Source: Portunus trituberculatus (Eukaryota; Arthropoda; Malacostraca; Decapoda; Portunidae). From it: a DNA stretch of 64,000 nt. How positions within the stretch are numbered: the first letter of the stretch is position 1; every line of letters starts with the position of its first letter. The stretch spans positions 16,822,634-16,886,633 of the forward strand of contig NC_059287.1 of the NCBI RefSeq assembly GCF_017591435.1, read 5' to 3'. Positions 11,049 through 22,980 of this stretch are shown here, one piece after another. Made by a program: the position numbers and the translations under genes. The notes beneath the pieces are model-generated. The model did no database searches. It was given only the letters and a program-made list of their open reading frames with translations, and was not told the DNA's origin.

Positions 11049-11052
<4 letters not shown>
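10291..11052. other. AT-rich sequence with short GGA tracts
   Basis: Apart from a dispersed-repeat match (10,692-10,752) and GGA tracts near 10,645-10,670 and 10,811-10,850, I see no gene or RNA. Confidence 0.5.
10692..10752 (+). mobile_element. Dispersed repeat C, partial copy
   Basis: TTTATTTACGTAAGAAAAAA, then ACCGACCAAGGACAAAAA and AAAAGGCCCAC. The same ordered blocks occur at 19,676-19,815 (CCGACCAAGAGCAACAAA, AAAAAGGCCCACTTG) and in part at 25,964-26,060. Class unknown. Confidence 0.6.
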
Positions 11053-11087
<35 letters not shown>

Positions 11088-11158
11088 AATACTGATTTTG
11101 TTTATTGTTCAGCTTGATTTGTTATCCTATTGAAAGTTTTGTTTTACAGTTATGGGAT

Positions 11159-11201
<43 letters not shown>

Positions 11202-11277
11202 CCCTACTCTCTCAGTCGGGATTCGAACTTATGTCACTCAAACGACAGACAAGTACGCTTTTTCCACCGAGCTACCT

Positions 11278-11317
<40 letters not shown>

Positions 11318-11423
11318 TATCGTATTCAACGCGTGCATTGGGTGGTAAGTGTTTCACAGACCCATTTGATAAAGTTTACTCCGCTCATATTACAGTAGTA
11401 GGTGTCAATATTCCGTGGCTACC

Positions 11424-11459
<36 letters not shown>
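11053..11459. repeat. (CT)n and three (GT)n arrays
   Basis: CT at 11,053-11,086; GT at 11,161-11,196, 11,281-11,315 and 11,428-11,459. The first two GT arrays bracket a tRNA-like segment. Confidence 0.93.
11210..11279 (-). mobile_element. tRNA-like SINE head between GT arrays
   Basis: On the minus strand, a near-consensus Pol III box A (TAGCTCGGTGG, 11,264-11,274) and box B (AGTTCGAATCC, 11,219-11,229) are 45 bases apart start to start, as in a real tRNA gene. The T-stem does not pair (ATAAG against CCCGA) and the D-stem has a mismatch, so it is not a working tRNA. It reads as a tRNA-derived SINE head whose 3' side runs into an (AC)n tail. Confidence 0.6.
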
Positions 11460-11460
<1 letters not shown>

Positions 11461-12344
11461 ATGGGTATGTTGCTGCATGTTTATTCTATTACTATGGAGA
11501 CTAACGTTTTTGCCACCCTATTCTTTCTACCTAGTCTTGTTTTTTTGTTTTTTTTTTCCTCATTTTTCAGAAAATTTCGCAGAGTGGCGACACTTGGCAA
11601 TTCTACTTAGGCTTGCGAGGAGACGAGGCTTTCAAATCTCATCACTTCTCGCATTATTTCTTTTATTGCCTTATTTCTCCAGCTCACCCTTGCATCTGGA
11701 TTATATTATGTTAATTTTATCGTAAATAATCTCTTAGCAAAGCAGTTCACCGGGGCGGATTTTGTTAGAGCGAAAATTAGTTTACGTTTTGTCGAGATAT
11801 AACAAGTGAATGAGCTCGGCGCTATGGAAGCATCGTTACCTTGATATAAGATAACACTGACAAAGTAACGTTAAAAATGATGCTAGAAATAGGAATAATC
11901 TCGAAGTAAATAAAAATAATGATAACAAGCACACGTATATTCATTTAACGCCGAATCCATCACAGGAAGACATTTTTCACACCATCTTTGCCATGGGTCA
12001 CGTAAGAGTGGAATGAACAGTATTTCCCCATCATAAGAGTAACCAGTCCAGAAATACATGAGAAATAATAGCAAAGTCCGTATCCAAGTAGCAGTAAGTC
12101 CTGGAAAGATGTACAAGTAAGGAGGATAGAAAAGTAAACAAGTCAATTACCGAATCCACCAGACAAAGCACTGCCAACACTCTTACACGAAAAATCCTTG
12201 CCTTGGTAACAAATACTCTTTATTTAACCACATATTTTCTTTTCTTATTTCCTGTACAGCAAGTCCAAGAACTAAAAGAAAACGTGAACCCAGCCTATAG
12301 CACCGAATCCATCCCCGCGCCGAGACCTCCTCCCTCGTACGTCC
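11460..12344. other. Ordinary AT-rich sequence, nothing recognised
   Basis: No repeat match within the window and no supportable open frame. An 87-codon minus-strand frame (11,883-12,146) has no recognisable domain. Confidence 0.5.
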
Positions 12345-12619
12345 TTGAGATCACGTAGGCGGAAAAACACGTGCGTGGATCTTTATATTATTGGTAAATC
12401 TGTGGTGCTTATGGCATGCCCTTCCCCCGAGTGGTGCCTGAGGGTGGCGGGTACGTGTGGGTGTCTGGGGGCGAGATCAGGAGGCATGGAGGAGGCGCAG
12501 AAGTGTAAGATAAGGATACAAACATTGCCTCTGGGTATGTTGGAGGAGGCACCACCACCACCACCACCAAGCTGCCCTGTTCTGGCTGTGTCCTGCGACT
12601 CATAGAAGCCACGGGAAAG
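12345..12619 (+). other. Possible first exon ending in a consensus splice donor
   Basis: A relatively GC-rich complex stretch ending AAAG|GTAAGTG (intron GT at 12,620-12,621), a full match to the U1-type donor. An 86-codon open frame spans it but opens at TTG, not ATG, and holds a (CAC)n-encoded proline run, so coding is unlikely. No acceptor partner or homology was identified. Confidence 0.2.
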
Positions 12620-12654
12620 GTAAGTGTTGGTGTTATTGTTGTGTTGTGTGAATA

Positions 12655-13015
12655 GAGCTTTGGATTTAAATGAGCGTTTGTGTGATATAAAGAGCCGTGT
12701 GTAGCGTGTTTAAAGAGCCATACGGATATTTTAAAAGGCATGTGTCGTGGTTTAAAGGGCACTGTGAGAGGTTTAAATGCCACTGAGGGGGATGTAAAAG
12801 GTGTTCTATGGAGAGGTTAAAAGGCTGTATGTTGGTGATTTATACGGCTGTGCGTGGGTGTTTAAAAGGTCAATGTGTGGGGGGAACCATGTTTAGCGGG
12901 GTTTATTTAAAGGGCCTTGTCTAAGTTTTTAAAGGACCGAGTCTCAAGGGATTTAAATGGTTTAGGACCCTTTGTTGGGGATCTATACAGGCTTGTAAGG
13001 GGATTTAAAGGTCAT
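12655..13015. repeat. Degenerate minisatellite, ~22-bp unit with TTTAAA core, ~15 units
   Basis: A diverged unit close to GGCYGTGTGTNGGNGTTTAAA repeats with 20-30 bp spacing: GTGTTTAAAGAGCC, GGTTTAAAGGGCAC, GGTTTAAATGCCAC, GTGTTTAAAAGGTC, TTTTTAAAGGACCG and GGGATTTAAAGGTC are successive examples. The palindromic TTTAAA is kept in most units although the rest varies. It starts about 35 bp after the donor-like site at 12,620. Confidence 0.85.
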
Positions 13016-13408
13016 TTTCTCCCCAACAAATGCATGTATATTTATTTATTTACTTTATTTGTTTATTGACGTAGTTTTAAAGGTTTGTAAAGGCAAAAAA
13101 AAAAAAAAAAAAAAATAAACGTAGTTTGTTCGTTTTACCAGTGAAGGAGAGAATCTAGTCGTTATTTCATTGCTGTAACTTTTATTTCACAGTTTTTACA
13201 CGGAAGGTTTAGCCATGACACATTTCCTTTCATACGTTGTGTTTGTCCATACCACCACCACCACCATCACTAACCTCCCCCCCTTCATTCTCTCGGCGGC
13301 CCTGGTGACAACAAGGCCATCACGTCACCTCATCTCATTTAATTAAGGAAGATCAGGGGCGTCCTCATCCCAGCCAACAGCAACAGCGGGGTGTTATAAA
13401 GAGCGGCA
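13016..13408. other. AT-rich sequence with poly-A and a CAC tract
   Basis: A poly-A run at about 13,097-13,114 and a short CAC tract at about 13,252-13,267; otherwise nothing recognised. Confidence 0.5.
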
Positions 13409-13519
13409 GGCGGCGGGGAGGTAATGGTTGTGACGGGCGTTCATCTTTGTCATGCCGCTTGAAAGTTTAGAATGACAGTGTGGTAGAACGTAAGTGTTTA
13501 GGTATTGTTTGTGTTTGGT

Positions 13520-13594
<75 letters not shown>

Positions 13595-13640
13595 GTATTT
13601 GGATAATATCAGGTTTATTTTAGTTTAGAAGTGCGTAGTG

Positions 13641-13690
<50 letters not shown>
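13409..13690. repeat. Duplicated flank plus (CT)n module, copy B, with a second CT array
   Basis: 13,409-13,522 matches 5,972-6,087 with few differences and runs into CT at 13,523-13,590. A further CT array is at 13,642-13,690. The match ends at the microsatellite, so flank and array seem to have moved together. Confidence 0.9.
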
Positions 13691-13693
<3 letters not shown>

Positions 13694-14545
13694 GTGTCTT
13701 GTTTGTCTGCACACCTGTGAAGTAATAGCTTTTGCGATCACTTTTCGATTCACCCAAATTGTCTTGTCTAAATTGTATCCTGCAAATTGAGGAAAAAACA
13801 TCGTTAACGTAATTGGATGTCGGGGAAACTGAGAATTGGTAGTTAGAGCGGCCTAGTCAGTGGGTAAGTGGACGGATGACCCATTGGTGGTAGTGGTAGT
13901 GGTGGTGGTGGTGATGGTGGTGGTGTTATGGTAGTGGTAACGTTAATGGTGGTGTGTAGATGGCTTGGTGTTTTTTTTTCTCTATTTTGAGGTGTTGCTA
14001 TGGTTGTGGTAATGGTAGTTAATGGTAGTTTGGGTTAATATTAGTTGTATTAGTTGTTATTATAAGGTATTTTATTTGTAGAAGTGATGATAGTAGTAGT
14101 AGTAGTAGTTACAGTAATAGTGACTCATTAATCTATATTTGTTTAGTAAGTGGTGTATATATTGAATAATAACGGCAGTAGTGGTGACCAGGTGTGGTGA
14201 TAGTGGTGATTACCTGAGCAAAAGACATAATTAACTTAGGCAAAGCAATATTAATGTTAATCACGTAATAATGCTAAAAGGATGGAGCAGCAGATATAGA
14301 CGGTGATGATAATTGTGATGATGGTGGTGATGAAAAGCCAGCAATACCATCTAGAAATAAGACAGGGATGTAGACAGACGACCGGCGCTTCCTGTCACAT
14401 CTGTCTGTGTGTCTCTCAGTCTGTCTGTGTCCGTCAGTCTCCACGCTCTCTCTCTCTCTCTCTCACAACTGTTCCCATAAACTTGGTCATTAGCACTTTT
14501 TGCCCTCATTAGAACTTTGAACGTAAGAACATTAATGAACATCGA

Positions 14546-14548
<3 letters not shown>
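13691..14548. other. GGT/GTA-rich degenerate sequence
   Basis: Imperfect GGT (13,888-13,925), GTA (14,090-14,110) and GAT (about 14,300) tracts and a CTGTCTGTGT-type stretch near 14,400. No supportable gene. Confidence 0.55.
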
Positions 14549-14601
<53 letters not shown>

Positions 14602-15520
14602 ATACATACATATTTGGTCTATTTATTTGTTTGTCTATTTTAGTATTTGATAATGTTTCCTTCTAACCATTACAGTGAAAAAAGGCCAAACATTTCCAAA
14701 ATAAGACTGAAATTCATAAAAACCTTCGATATTTTTGGTGTGTTCAGAATTTTATGTTGATTTCATTTCCGTATCTTGAATAATTGTTCGATTTTTCAGA
14801 TTTTTTTTTTTTTCCTTTCATGTGTATTTATTTATTTTTATTTTTTTTCTTTCAAGTCAATGACGGAAGCTTATATTTTTTTCATTTTTTTTGTTTCTTC
14901 TAGTGTAATTATTAAGTTTTCAGTTCGTTGTTGTTGTTGATGGTGGTGATGGTGGTGGTAGCGGTGGCGGTGGTGGTGATGGAGGTGGTAAAGGTTCGTT
15001 TTCTATCAAGTCGGGGTAACTAAACCAGACTAGACTATTTATTTCCTCCTCCTCCTCCTCCTCCTGTAAACCCCGGCCAATTTTTCAATCAATCCATCTC
15101 CTTTTCCCAGCATATCTAGTTTTTACACCCTTAAGCTTCCATATTCATAGTTCATTAGACAGTTTATCATCATCATCATCATCATCATCATCACCATCAT
15201 CATCATCAATCATCATCACCATACAGGACCGAGAGGAGGAGGAGGAAGAGGAGGACGACGACAAGAAGAATGACCAGTAGACTATAGAAAATCACAGACA
15301 TTAGGAGGAGAGGGTCAAGAAAAGGAGGAGAAAAGGATGAAGAGGAGAAGGAGGAGGAGGAGTAAGAGAAAGAGGTCACGGAGGGTCAGACTCAAAGATA
15401 AGAAGAGAAGGTCAAGTATAGAAGAGGATTAAGGATATGAGAAGAACACTAGGAGGAAGAGGAAGAAGAGAAGGGGAAGGAGGAGACAAGAGGGAGGAAG
15501 GAGAGAGAGGGGATACAGAT
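14549..15520. repeat. (CA)n, GGT, CTC, (ATC)n and purine-rich GGA tracts
   Basis: CA at 14,549-14,600; GGTGGT near 14,930-14,985; CTC near 15,045-15,065; ATC at 15,167-15,208; GGA/GAA-rich 15,230-15,520. The sequence at 14,601-14,930 is AT-rich and unremarkable. Confidence 0.85.
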
Positions 15521-15677
15521 GACCTAATTAAATACAAAGCCATAATTCAAGGCGGGGAATTTGAGCAACGGTAACATTCGTGCATGGGGAAGACACCCTC
15601 ACCTGCTGTTCGCGCCGTGCATCTGCCCTTAATAATGCACGTGAGGCGATAAAGTGGCGCCTTGTTTATAGGTAGTC

Positions 15678-15679
<2 letters not shown>

Positions 15680-15740
<61 letters not shown>

Positions 15741-15794
15741 TAGACGGTTAGATTATGCGAGTGGACGGTTAGGTGTATGTGTGTGTTCTTTGTG

Positions 15795-15846
<52 letters not shown>
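15680..15846. repeat. Inverted microsatellite pair (GA)n ... (CT)n
   Basis: GA at 15,680-15,735 and CT at 15,797-15,846, separated by about 61 bp. The arms are complementary and could pair as a stem of about 50 bp. Confidence 0.93.
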
Positions 15847-15850
<4 letters not shown>

Positions 15851-16018
15851 TCGAGGAAGTGTTGAAAAATCGTCAGTATTAACCTAGAGTCGCATTTACG
15901 TTTATGAGAAGTCAGTCATAAAATACACAGGAGTAGTGGAGAGTTCAGGTGTTTATGCCTCATTAGAATATATAGGTGAGATGGAGTTAGGTGTGCTGTA
16001 GGTGTGGAAAGTTAATTA

Positions 16019-16021
<3 letters not shown>

Positions 16022-16094
<73 letters not shown>

Positions 16095-16270
16095 TGTCAC
16101 TACCCAACAAGCCACCTAAATGAAGAATTCTCTCACACTCTCTTGTTTCTTTTCTTTCATCATAACTTTTTATATTCCTGTAAACTCTCACTTTATGGGC
16201 GAGTCGTGAGGCAGGTGAGCGCGTCAATAATTAGACCATATTACTGACATGACGACGCTGTGACAGGTGC

Positions 16271-16320
<50 letters not shown>
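16022..16320. repeat. (AG)n and (GA)n arrays
   Basis: AG at 16,022-16,092 and GA at 16,273-16,320, separated by unique sequence. Confidence 0.95.
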
Positions 16321-16321
<1 letters not shown>

Positions 16322-17060
16322 AGGATCTTGTTGCAATGTCCAGCCTTCATCTCTCAGGTATTTCCGTCTCGCAGTCCATATGGCGGTAGAGAAGAGAGGG
16401 ACATAGCCGGGAGAGGAGGAGGAGGAGGGATGAAGGTAGGAACTCTTAAGTTGAGGAGGGGGTTGAGTAACGTAAACAAGAAGAGAGGAAGAGGGAGAGG
16501 GGAGAGAAGGGTGAACGAGGGGAGAATGGACACACAGTGAGAGAGAGAGAGAAAGACTTAGGAAGCGAGAGAGAGAGAGAGAGAGAGGGTGGAATTGAAG
16601 ACCAAAGTATTAGAAACAAGTGAAGGAAGAGGAAAAGCTAAATGGAATTCCCGCAGGTTAAACAAAGGAAGGAGGAAAAGAAACCACGTGGAGGAAGAAT
16701 ATAAAGAACGCGACTTTTGACGGTATTATGGAGGGTGGCTGTTACAAAACCCTGCCTCGTTAATTGTCCAAGGAAACTCTGGTATGTGGAGGACTGAGCC
16801 GCGAGTGGGAGTGGAAAGTAGGAGTATTTCACGGGTTTTTGTCTCGATGGAGGGGGAATGAATTGCCTCCTGACGTGTGGCTTTGATTTATATATGTGGT
16901 TGGTTGCGATTCAGGTGACGCGAGGGAGAGAAAATGGAGAAGTGTGAAGGTATTTGTCGCTTGAGTGACGTCGAGTTGGGGTTTTCTTTATATTAACGTT
17001 TTCTTTTTCGTGATTTAAACCTTCGCATCTGGAGAAGAAAAGCAACACAATTTATTCATG
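16321..17060. other. Mixed unique and purine-rich sequence
   Basis: Short GA runs near 16,540 and 16,569. Otherwise ordinary sequence with no supportable gene. Confidence 0.5.
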
Positions 17061-17272
17061 TTAACCCTTTCAGTACCATGCCACGTTTCCATATTCATTC
17101 TGCTTACTATTTGGTGGATTTATACAGCTTCAGAAAGTTATGTTGGGTGAATAAAATAGTGAATACTGGCCATTAATCTTCTGACCTCCATAGACCCTTC
17201 TTAATGTCAATAAAATGGTCCAATCGTACACACATCTTAAAGAAAAATGTGTCCCAGTGTTAAAGGAGTTAA
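17061..17272 (-). mobile_element. TTAA MITE (piggyBac-like), copy 2, full length
   Basis: About 212 bp bounded by TTAA on the left and GGAGTTAA on the right. The left terminus TTAACCCTTTCAGTACCATG is matched by the inverted terminus in other copies (GTACTGAAAGGGTTAA at 47.8 kb). TTAA target duplications with CCC-starting termini are the hallmark of piggyBac-superfamily elements. At this size it must depend on a transposase supplied elsewhere. Confidence 0.85.
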
Positions 17273-17499
17273 GAATCTTCCCTCATAACTATAGAACTTT
17301 GAATAATGAAAGGTAAAAGTTAATTGTGCGGAAAGTTTATATCATTCAGCAAAGTGTGGTGGTTTGAATGATAAGGGAATAAACAGCATTTTCTCTATAA
17401 GTGAAAGATGTAACATCCATAATTGATAATACATAATGGTGTTTCCATATAATTATATACACACTTTCTTCATATCACACGTGAGAAAATTATAAGTTA

Positions 17500-18030
17500 C
17501 AAATAAATGAAAATACAGAGATATAAATTGTAAAGAGTAAAAGTAAACGAACAGAAAATATAAATAGGAACTGAAAAAAAAGAATAAATTACGGTATTCA
17601 ATTAAAAAAGGAATAAGAAAAATGTCTTTACATGAAAACACACAGATGTATAAAAAGTAACGAATAAAAGTGAGCAGTTCCAAAATATATGAATAACAAG
17701 TGGAAAAATAATAATGTACAGTTTTTAATTCAAAGCAATATAGAAAAAAGTCTTAACATCAAAACACACACAAAAAATAACGAATAGAAAATAAACAATG
17801 CTAAAAATATCAATAGTAAATAGACAAGACATAATGAACAGTACTTAATTCAAAACGACTTACAAAAACAGTCGATATGGAAACACACAGAGATAAGCAG
17901 TAACAACTAAAAATAAACAAGAGCAAAATTTATCAATAGCAACTAGAACCCCCCTCAAAAAAAAAAAACAGGAAATACAACACTTAATTTAAAGCGACAT
18001 AAGAGAGCAATCTCGATATTTGAATGCGGA
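17500..18030. repeat. Tandem repeat, ~123-bp unit, about 4 copies
   Basis: Unit landmark GAAAACACACAGA or a variant falls near 17,509, 17,634, 17,757 and 17,879, giving spacings of about 125, 123 and 122 bp. Each unit continues with AGTAACGAATA, AAATAAACAATG, AATATCAATAGYAA, CATAATGAACAGTACTTAAT and TTCAAAGCGACATA. AT-rich and non-coding. The even period despite divergence suggests a small satellite block. Confidence 0.85.
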
Positions 18031-18576
18031 AATGGGTGCTGGGCAGAAAACCTAGAGAGTGTTATACAGCTGGTGAAAATAGTAAAATGCCAGGCAGGGA
18101 GGGCGCCAAGTCTCTGTAGCAGCATTCAGGGAGTTGGGTAATGGAAGCAAGACCTCGTGACACAGACGCCAGTGAATGGGTAAACAGAGAGAGAGAGAGA
18201 GAGATGCGGAAAAAAAATTGAATTCTACAACATGAAATGTGAGGAATCAGCTTAATGGATTCAGCCCGAGGAGGTGGAGGAGGATGAGGAGGAGGTCGTG
18301 GTGATGGTGGTGCTGGTGGAAGAGGCGGCAGCATTGATAGTAGATAAGTAATAGAAATTAATGGGTTAGGAGGAAAAATGTAAGAGGAAGAGGAGGAGGA
18401 GTATAAGGAGGAATAAGAGAAGAGGAGGAAGGAGGAGGAGGAGGAGGAAATCGCTGTGGTGGATGGGAAGATAATAATTGTGTGGATAGACAGACTAACG
18501 GATAAATATATGCAGTCAAATAAATAGACAAATATAACTGATATGATATCAAGAATAACAGTAAATATAAAACAAA

Positions 18577-18578
<2 letters not shown>

Positions 18579-18645
<67 letters not shown>

Positions 18646-18961
18646 GCTGAAAATGTCAAAAAAAAAAAAGAGGTCGGAAACATCATAACAAGAATCACAA
18701 CACAATTTTTCCGTCGCCTGCAAATCTCAGCTGGTCACAAAAGCCAAGACTCGGTATGCATAACTTGCCGCCAGAGGAACTAGCTTCGATAAAAGACCTT
18801 CCAACACCCTCTCAGAGTAATGGGGAGAGAGGGAGAGGGAGAGAGGGAGAGCGACGTGGAGGAAGGGAAGGTGATGTGGGGCGAGGAGAGGAAGAGAGGA
18901 GGAAGAGAAGGAGAGGTGAGGGGGAGAAAGATATATACAGTGGTGGTGGTGGTTTAACGCG

Positions 18962-19039
<78 letters not shown>

Positions 19040-19098
19040 CTCAACGTAACCATCCCATAACTTTACATATAATAATAATGATAATAATAACAATAATC

Positions 19099-19143
<45 letters not shown>

Positions 19144-19144
19144 G
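18579..19144. repeat. (CT)n, (GA)n and (AAT)n arrays
   Basis: CT at 18,579-18,642, GGA/GAGAGG-rich 18,820-18,930, GA at 18,965-19,037 and AAT at 19,070-19,144. The 90-120 codon frames here are repeat translations. Confidence 0.95.
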
Positions 19145-19675
19145 TAACAACAATAACAATAACAATACCAATAATGACCCCAATGGAACCCTGTGATAAG
19201 CAATAAATAATTCAAATAGGTATAGAGGTCAATGCATGCACGAGTGGCGTTCATTTTAATATTAAACTTGAGCGTTACATGAGATATTCACTAATGGATT
19301 ACGTTTGCATAATCAATAACGAGCAGAATAATGGACACGGTATTGATCAGATGCATATGGAAATAATACACACTCATAGATGCAATGATAAATGTCCGCC
19401 CGGTATTTATTGGTCGGTATTGTTCATCACCGGGTGTTTGTTTGGTGTTTAGTGTTCGGTATTTGGTTTGGTGAGTGTGTGTGTGTGGTTTTGTGGGTTT
19501 TTTGGGGCTGTTTAGTTGTTCTGGTAGTGGTGGTGGTGGTGGTGATGGTGCGTGTGTTTGTGTGTGTGGTTTGGATACTAGTGGTGATTGTTCTAGTAGT
19601 GGTGGTGGTGATGGTGGTGATACTATTGGTGATTGTTCTGATAGTATTCATGGTGGTGGTGGTTTGGATAATATA
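19145..19675. other. AT-rich then GT/GGT-rich sequence
   Basis: 19,145-19,395 is ordinary AT-rich sequence. 19,395-19,675 is rich in GGTGGTGGT and TGTGTG with a GGTATTTRTTGGT-like block repeated. No gene. Confidence 0.5.
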
Positions 19676-19815
19676 TATTTTTTTATGAAAGAAGGGGAAG
19701 CCGACCAAGAGCAACAAATAACAGAAAACGAAAACAAAAAAAGGCCCACTTGATTGCCAGTTCCCTTAAAGAATGATAGTTATCTCCAAATGTCTGGGCT
19801 AAATGTCTTGATGGT
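19676..19815 (+). mobile_element. Dispersed repeat C, longest copy
   Basis: TTTTTATGAAAGAAGGGGAA, CCGACCAAGAGCAACAAA, AAAAAGGCCCACTTGATTGC, CAGTTCCCTTAAAGAA and TAAATGTCTTGATGG. Matches 10,692-10,752 at the 5' blocks and 25,964-26,060 at the 3' blocks. No terminal repeats or coding capacity recognised; class unknown. Confidence 0.6.
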
Positions 19816-20660
<845 letters not shown>

Positions 20661-20666
20661 AACTGT

Positions 20667-20855
20667 ATTTCTATCTTGAGATTTGTGTATGATTAGACCA
20701 TTGTTTGGCATGGGGAAGGGTCTATGGAGGCTAGAAGAATAATGGCCACTGTTTTCACTATTTCAATCCCCCACCTTAAGTTTCTGAAGCTGTATAAAAC
20801 CACCAAATAGTAAGTAGAATGAATATGGAAACGTGTCATGGTAGTGAGGGGTTAA
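20667..20855 (+). mobile_element. TTAA MITE, copy 3, 5' end lost to a CT array
   Basis: Recognised from CTTGAGATTTGTGTATGATT, GGGTCTATGGAGG, TTTCTGAAGCTGTATAAAAC and the 3' terminus GAGGGGTTAA. The 5' terminal repeat is absent and a long CT array takes its place. Confidence 0.85.
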
Positions 20856-21222
20856 GGATATTTAGTTGATTTTATCACTAGAATAATGAAAATAAGTGGC
20901 AGTATTGAAGGAAAGCAAGCAAAGTAATGATGAAAGAAATGACCTACATATCACTGGAGAGACTTAATGAACTGTAACTGAAATAACAATAAAAAAAAAA
21001 AGGCTTATGATTCTAGACTGTCAACGACCCGCGAAGTGTCACTGAACGGTAGCTAAAACGGTCACTGAAATTCATACGGTTTCGAAAATAAAAAAGGTAA
21101 AAAGATGGAAATATTCTACAAACTGCTGACAACCAAAAGTATTAATGAACGCTAACTAAAAGCCTTGTTTTGTTTGTGTCATTACGTGTTTTCATTTGTG
21201 TTTGTAGATACGAATGTTGAGT
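20856..21222. other. AT-rich sequence, nothing recognised
   Basis: Ordinary AT-rich sequence with a short poly-A at about 20,990. No gene or repeat match. Confidence 0.5.
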
Positions 21223-21509
21223 TTGTATTCTGAAACGCTCCACGACTGCTTTGAAAGGCCAGAGTTAATTGTTGGGTTTTTGTGGGTATTTGTTCCCTCT
21301 AATGATATAGAACTCTTGTTAAACCATCACTAGAATCATAAAGAAATAGAGAAGGAGAGTTTGTATTTTAAAATACTTCTCTCACTATGACTGCTTTCAA
21401 AGGCAACTGAGATAAATGTTTTTATGGGTATTTGTTCCCTTAAATGTTGTAGAATTCTTGTTAAACCATCTTTGGAATCATGGAGAAATAGAGAATGAGA
21501 AAAATGGGC
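21223..21509 (+). mobile_element. Family-B MITE-like element, two partial copies in tandem
   Basis: GTATTCTGAAACGCTCCACG, GACTGCTTTGAAAGGCCA, TTCTTGTTAAACCATC and GAATCATAAAGAAATAGAGA (21,223-21,347) are repeated in diverged form at 21,361-21,509 (TATGACTGCTTTCAAAGGCA, TTCTTGTTAAACCATCTTTG, GAATCATGGAGAAATAGAGA). Period about 138 bp. Confidence 0.65.
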
Positions 21510-22320
21510 CATCACAGAGTCAAGTGTCAATGAACGCAAGGTAAAAGCTGCGAGTAAAAAGCCTGTGATTCTGTATTAATAGAGAAGCGTGAGATGATGT
21601 GGGTTTTGTGGATTTTGTGGGTGTGGGGTGAAATTGTCTTAATGAAGAGCTGGGCAGGTAATTCAATATATGTGATTTTGTGCTCTGCTGCAACTAATTG
21701 GCTAGATGCTCAATTGCACCAGCTAGAATGACTTTACATTACATTAGTGTGTAGTGTTGATGCCTTTGTAGCGAGCGCTTTGCTGGAATTACGGTGAATC
21801 TTTCTGTTCGAGTTATTGTGTTTGTCCTTTTAATTCATGCACTTGTAAAACTTCATGTTATGTTGAAAAAGTGATGTTAGTGTGAGCGGGTGAATGAAGA
21901 TGTGTTTCGATTATATTTTGTTTATTTTTTATCTTCCTCTGGTAAAAAAAAGAAAAAAGAAAAGAAAACAATGCACCTGTTCACTGAATATTGGATTTGA
22001 AACACACATAAATTAAACATTGCATTGAAAAATAAATACCCTAAGGAGAATGAATAACTAAAAAAATACTGGAAGTGCTTAATTAATTTTACAGTCATTC
22101 ATTACTTCAATTTTAATACCTATATGATCAATTCTAGAGAGTGCGGAGTGAAAAATTAATGTATTAAAGAGAATTAATGAATCAATGAATACCAGTTATC
22201 AATTAGACTTAGATTGTTTATTCATCCTATCATTCAGTATTATTAGAATAGATGGAGAATTCACGTAATTGAATGAACAAGTGGATGAATAAATAAAGGA
22301 ATAAATAAAGGAACAGACAG
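21510..22320. other. AT-rich sequence, nothing recognised
   Basis: AT-rich, with AATGAAT-type simple stretches around 22,150-22,310. No gene. Confidence 0.5.
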
Positions 22321-22980
22321 TATAGTGTAAAGGAATACGAAGGAGAGAAGAGGGAAGGGAGGAGCAGGAAAAACAGGCAAGGAGAAATGAGATAAGAGGG
22401 AAGAGGAAGAGGAAACAGAGGAAGGAGAATAAATCAAATTAAGAGACAAATGCAGGACCGAATGGGATTAAAAGGAAAATAGAAGGAAGAACAAGGGTAA
22501 GAGGAAGAGGAAGGAGAGAAAAAGATGAATGGAAGAATAAAGAGGCTAAAAAAAGAAAAGAGTAAAAGAAGGAGAAAGAGGATTAGGTGGTATGAAAGAA
22601 GAAAATAGAGCAAATAAACATGAAAGATTAGAAATAAAAAGAGGAGGAAAGAGAAATGGAGTAAAGATCAGGAAGAAAAACAAAAGGAGAAGGAGGAGGA
22701 GAGAATGGGGAAAGGAAGAGAAAATGCGTAAAAAGACGTGAAAAAGAAATAAGAAAGACGAAAAATAGGAGGATGAAGTGGAAAGGAGGAGGAGGAGAAG
22801 GAGAAGCAGAGAAAACAAGTAAAGACAAAACGAGAGAAAAGAAAAAAAAAATTGCACCAAACTGAGAGACGGAGATGGAGAATATGAAATAGAAACGAAG
22901 GAGAAAGTAAAGAGACAGGAAGGAGGAAGAGGAGGAGGAGGAGGAGGAGGAGGAGGAGGAAGGAGAAATAAAGTAATGAC
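22321..22980. repeat. Purine-rich GGA/GAAA tract
   Basis: Long purine-rich stretch with (GGA)n at about 22,925-22,961. Minus-strand frames up to 151 codons are F/L/S/P-rich by-products. Confidence 0.85.

Noticed and set aside
11210..11279. Functional tRNA gene
   Set aside because: Box A and B spacing fits, but the T-stem does not pair and the D-stem has a mismatch, so a SINE or pseudo-tRNA is more likely.
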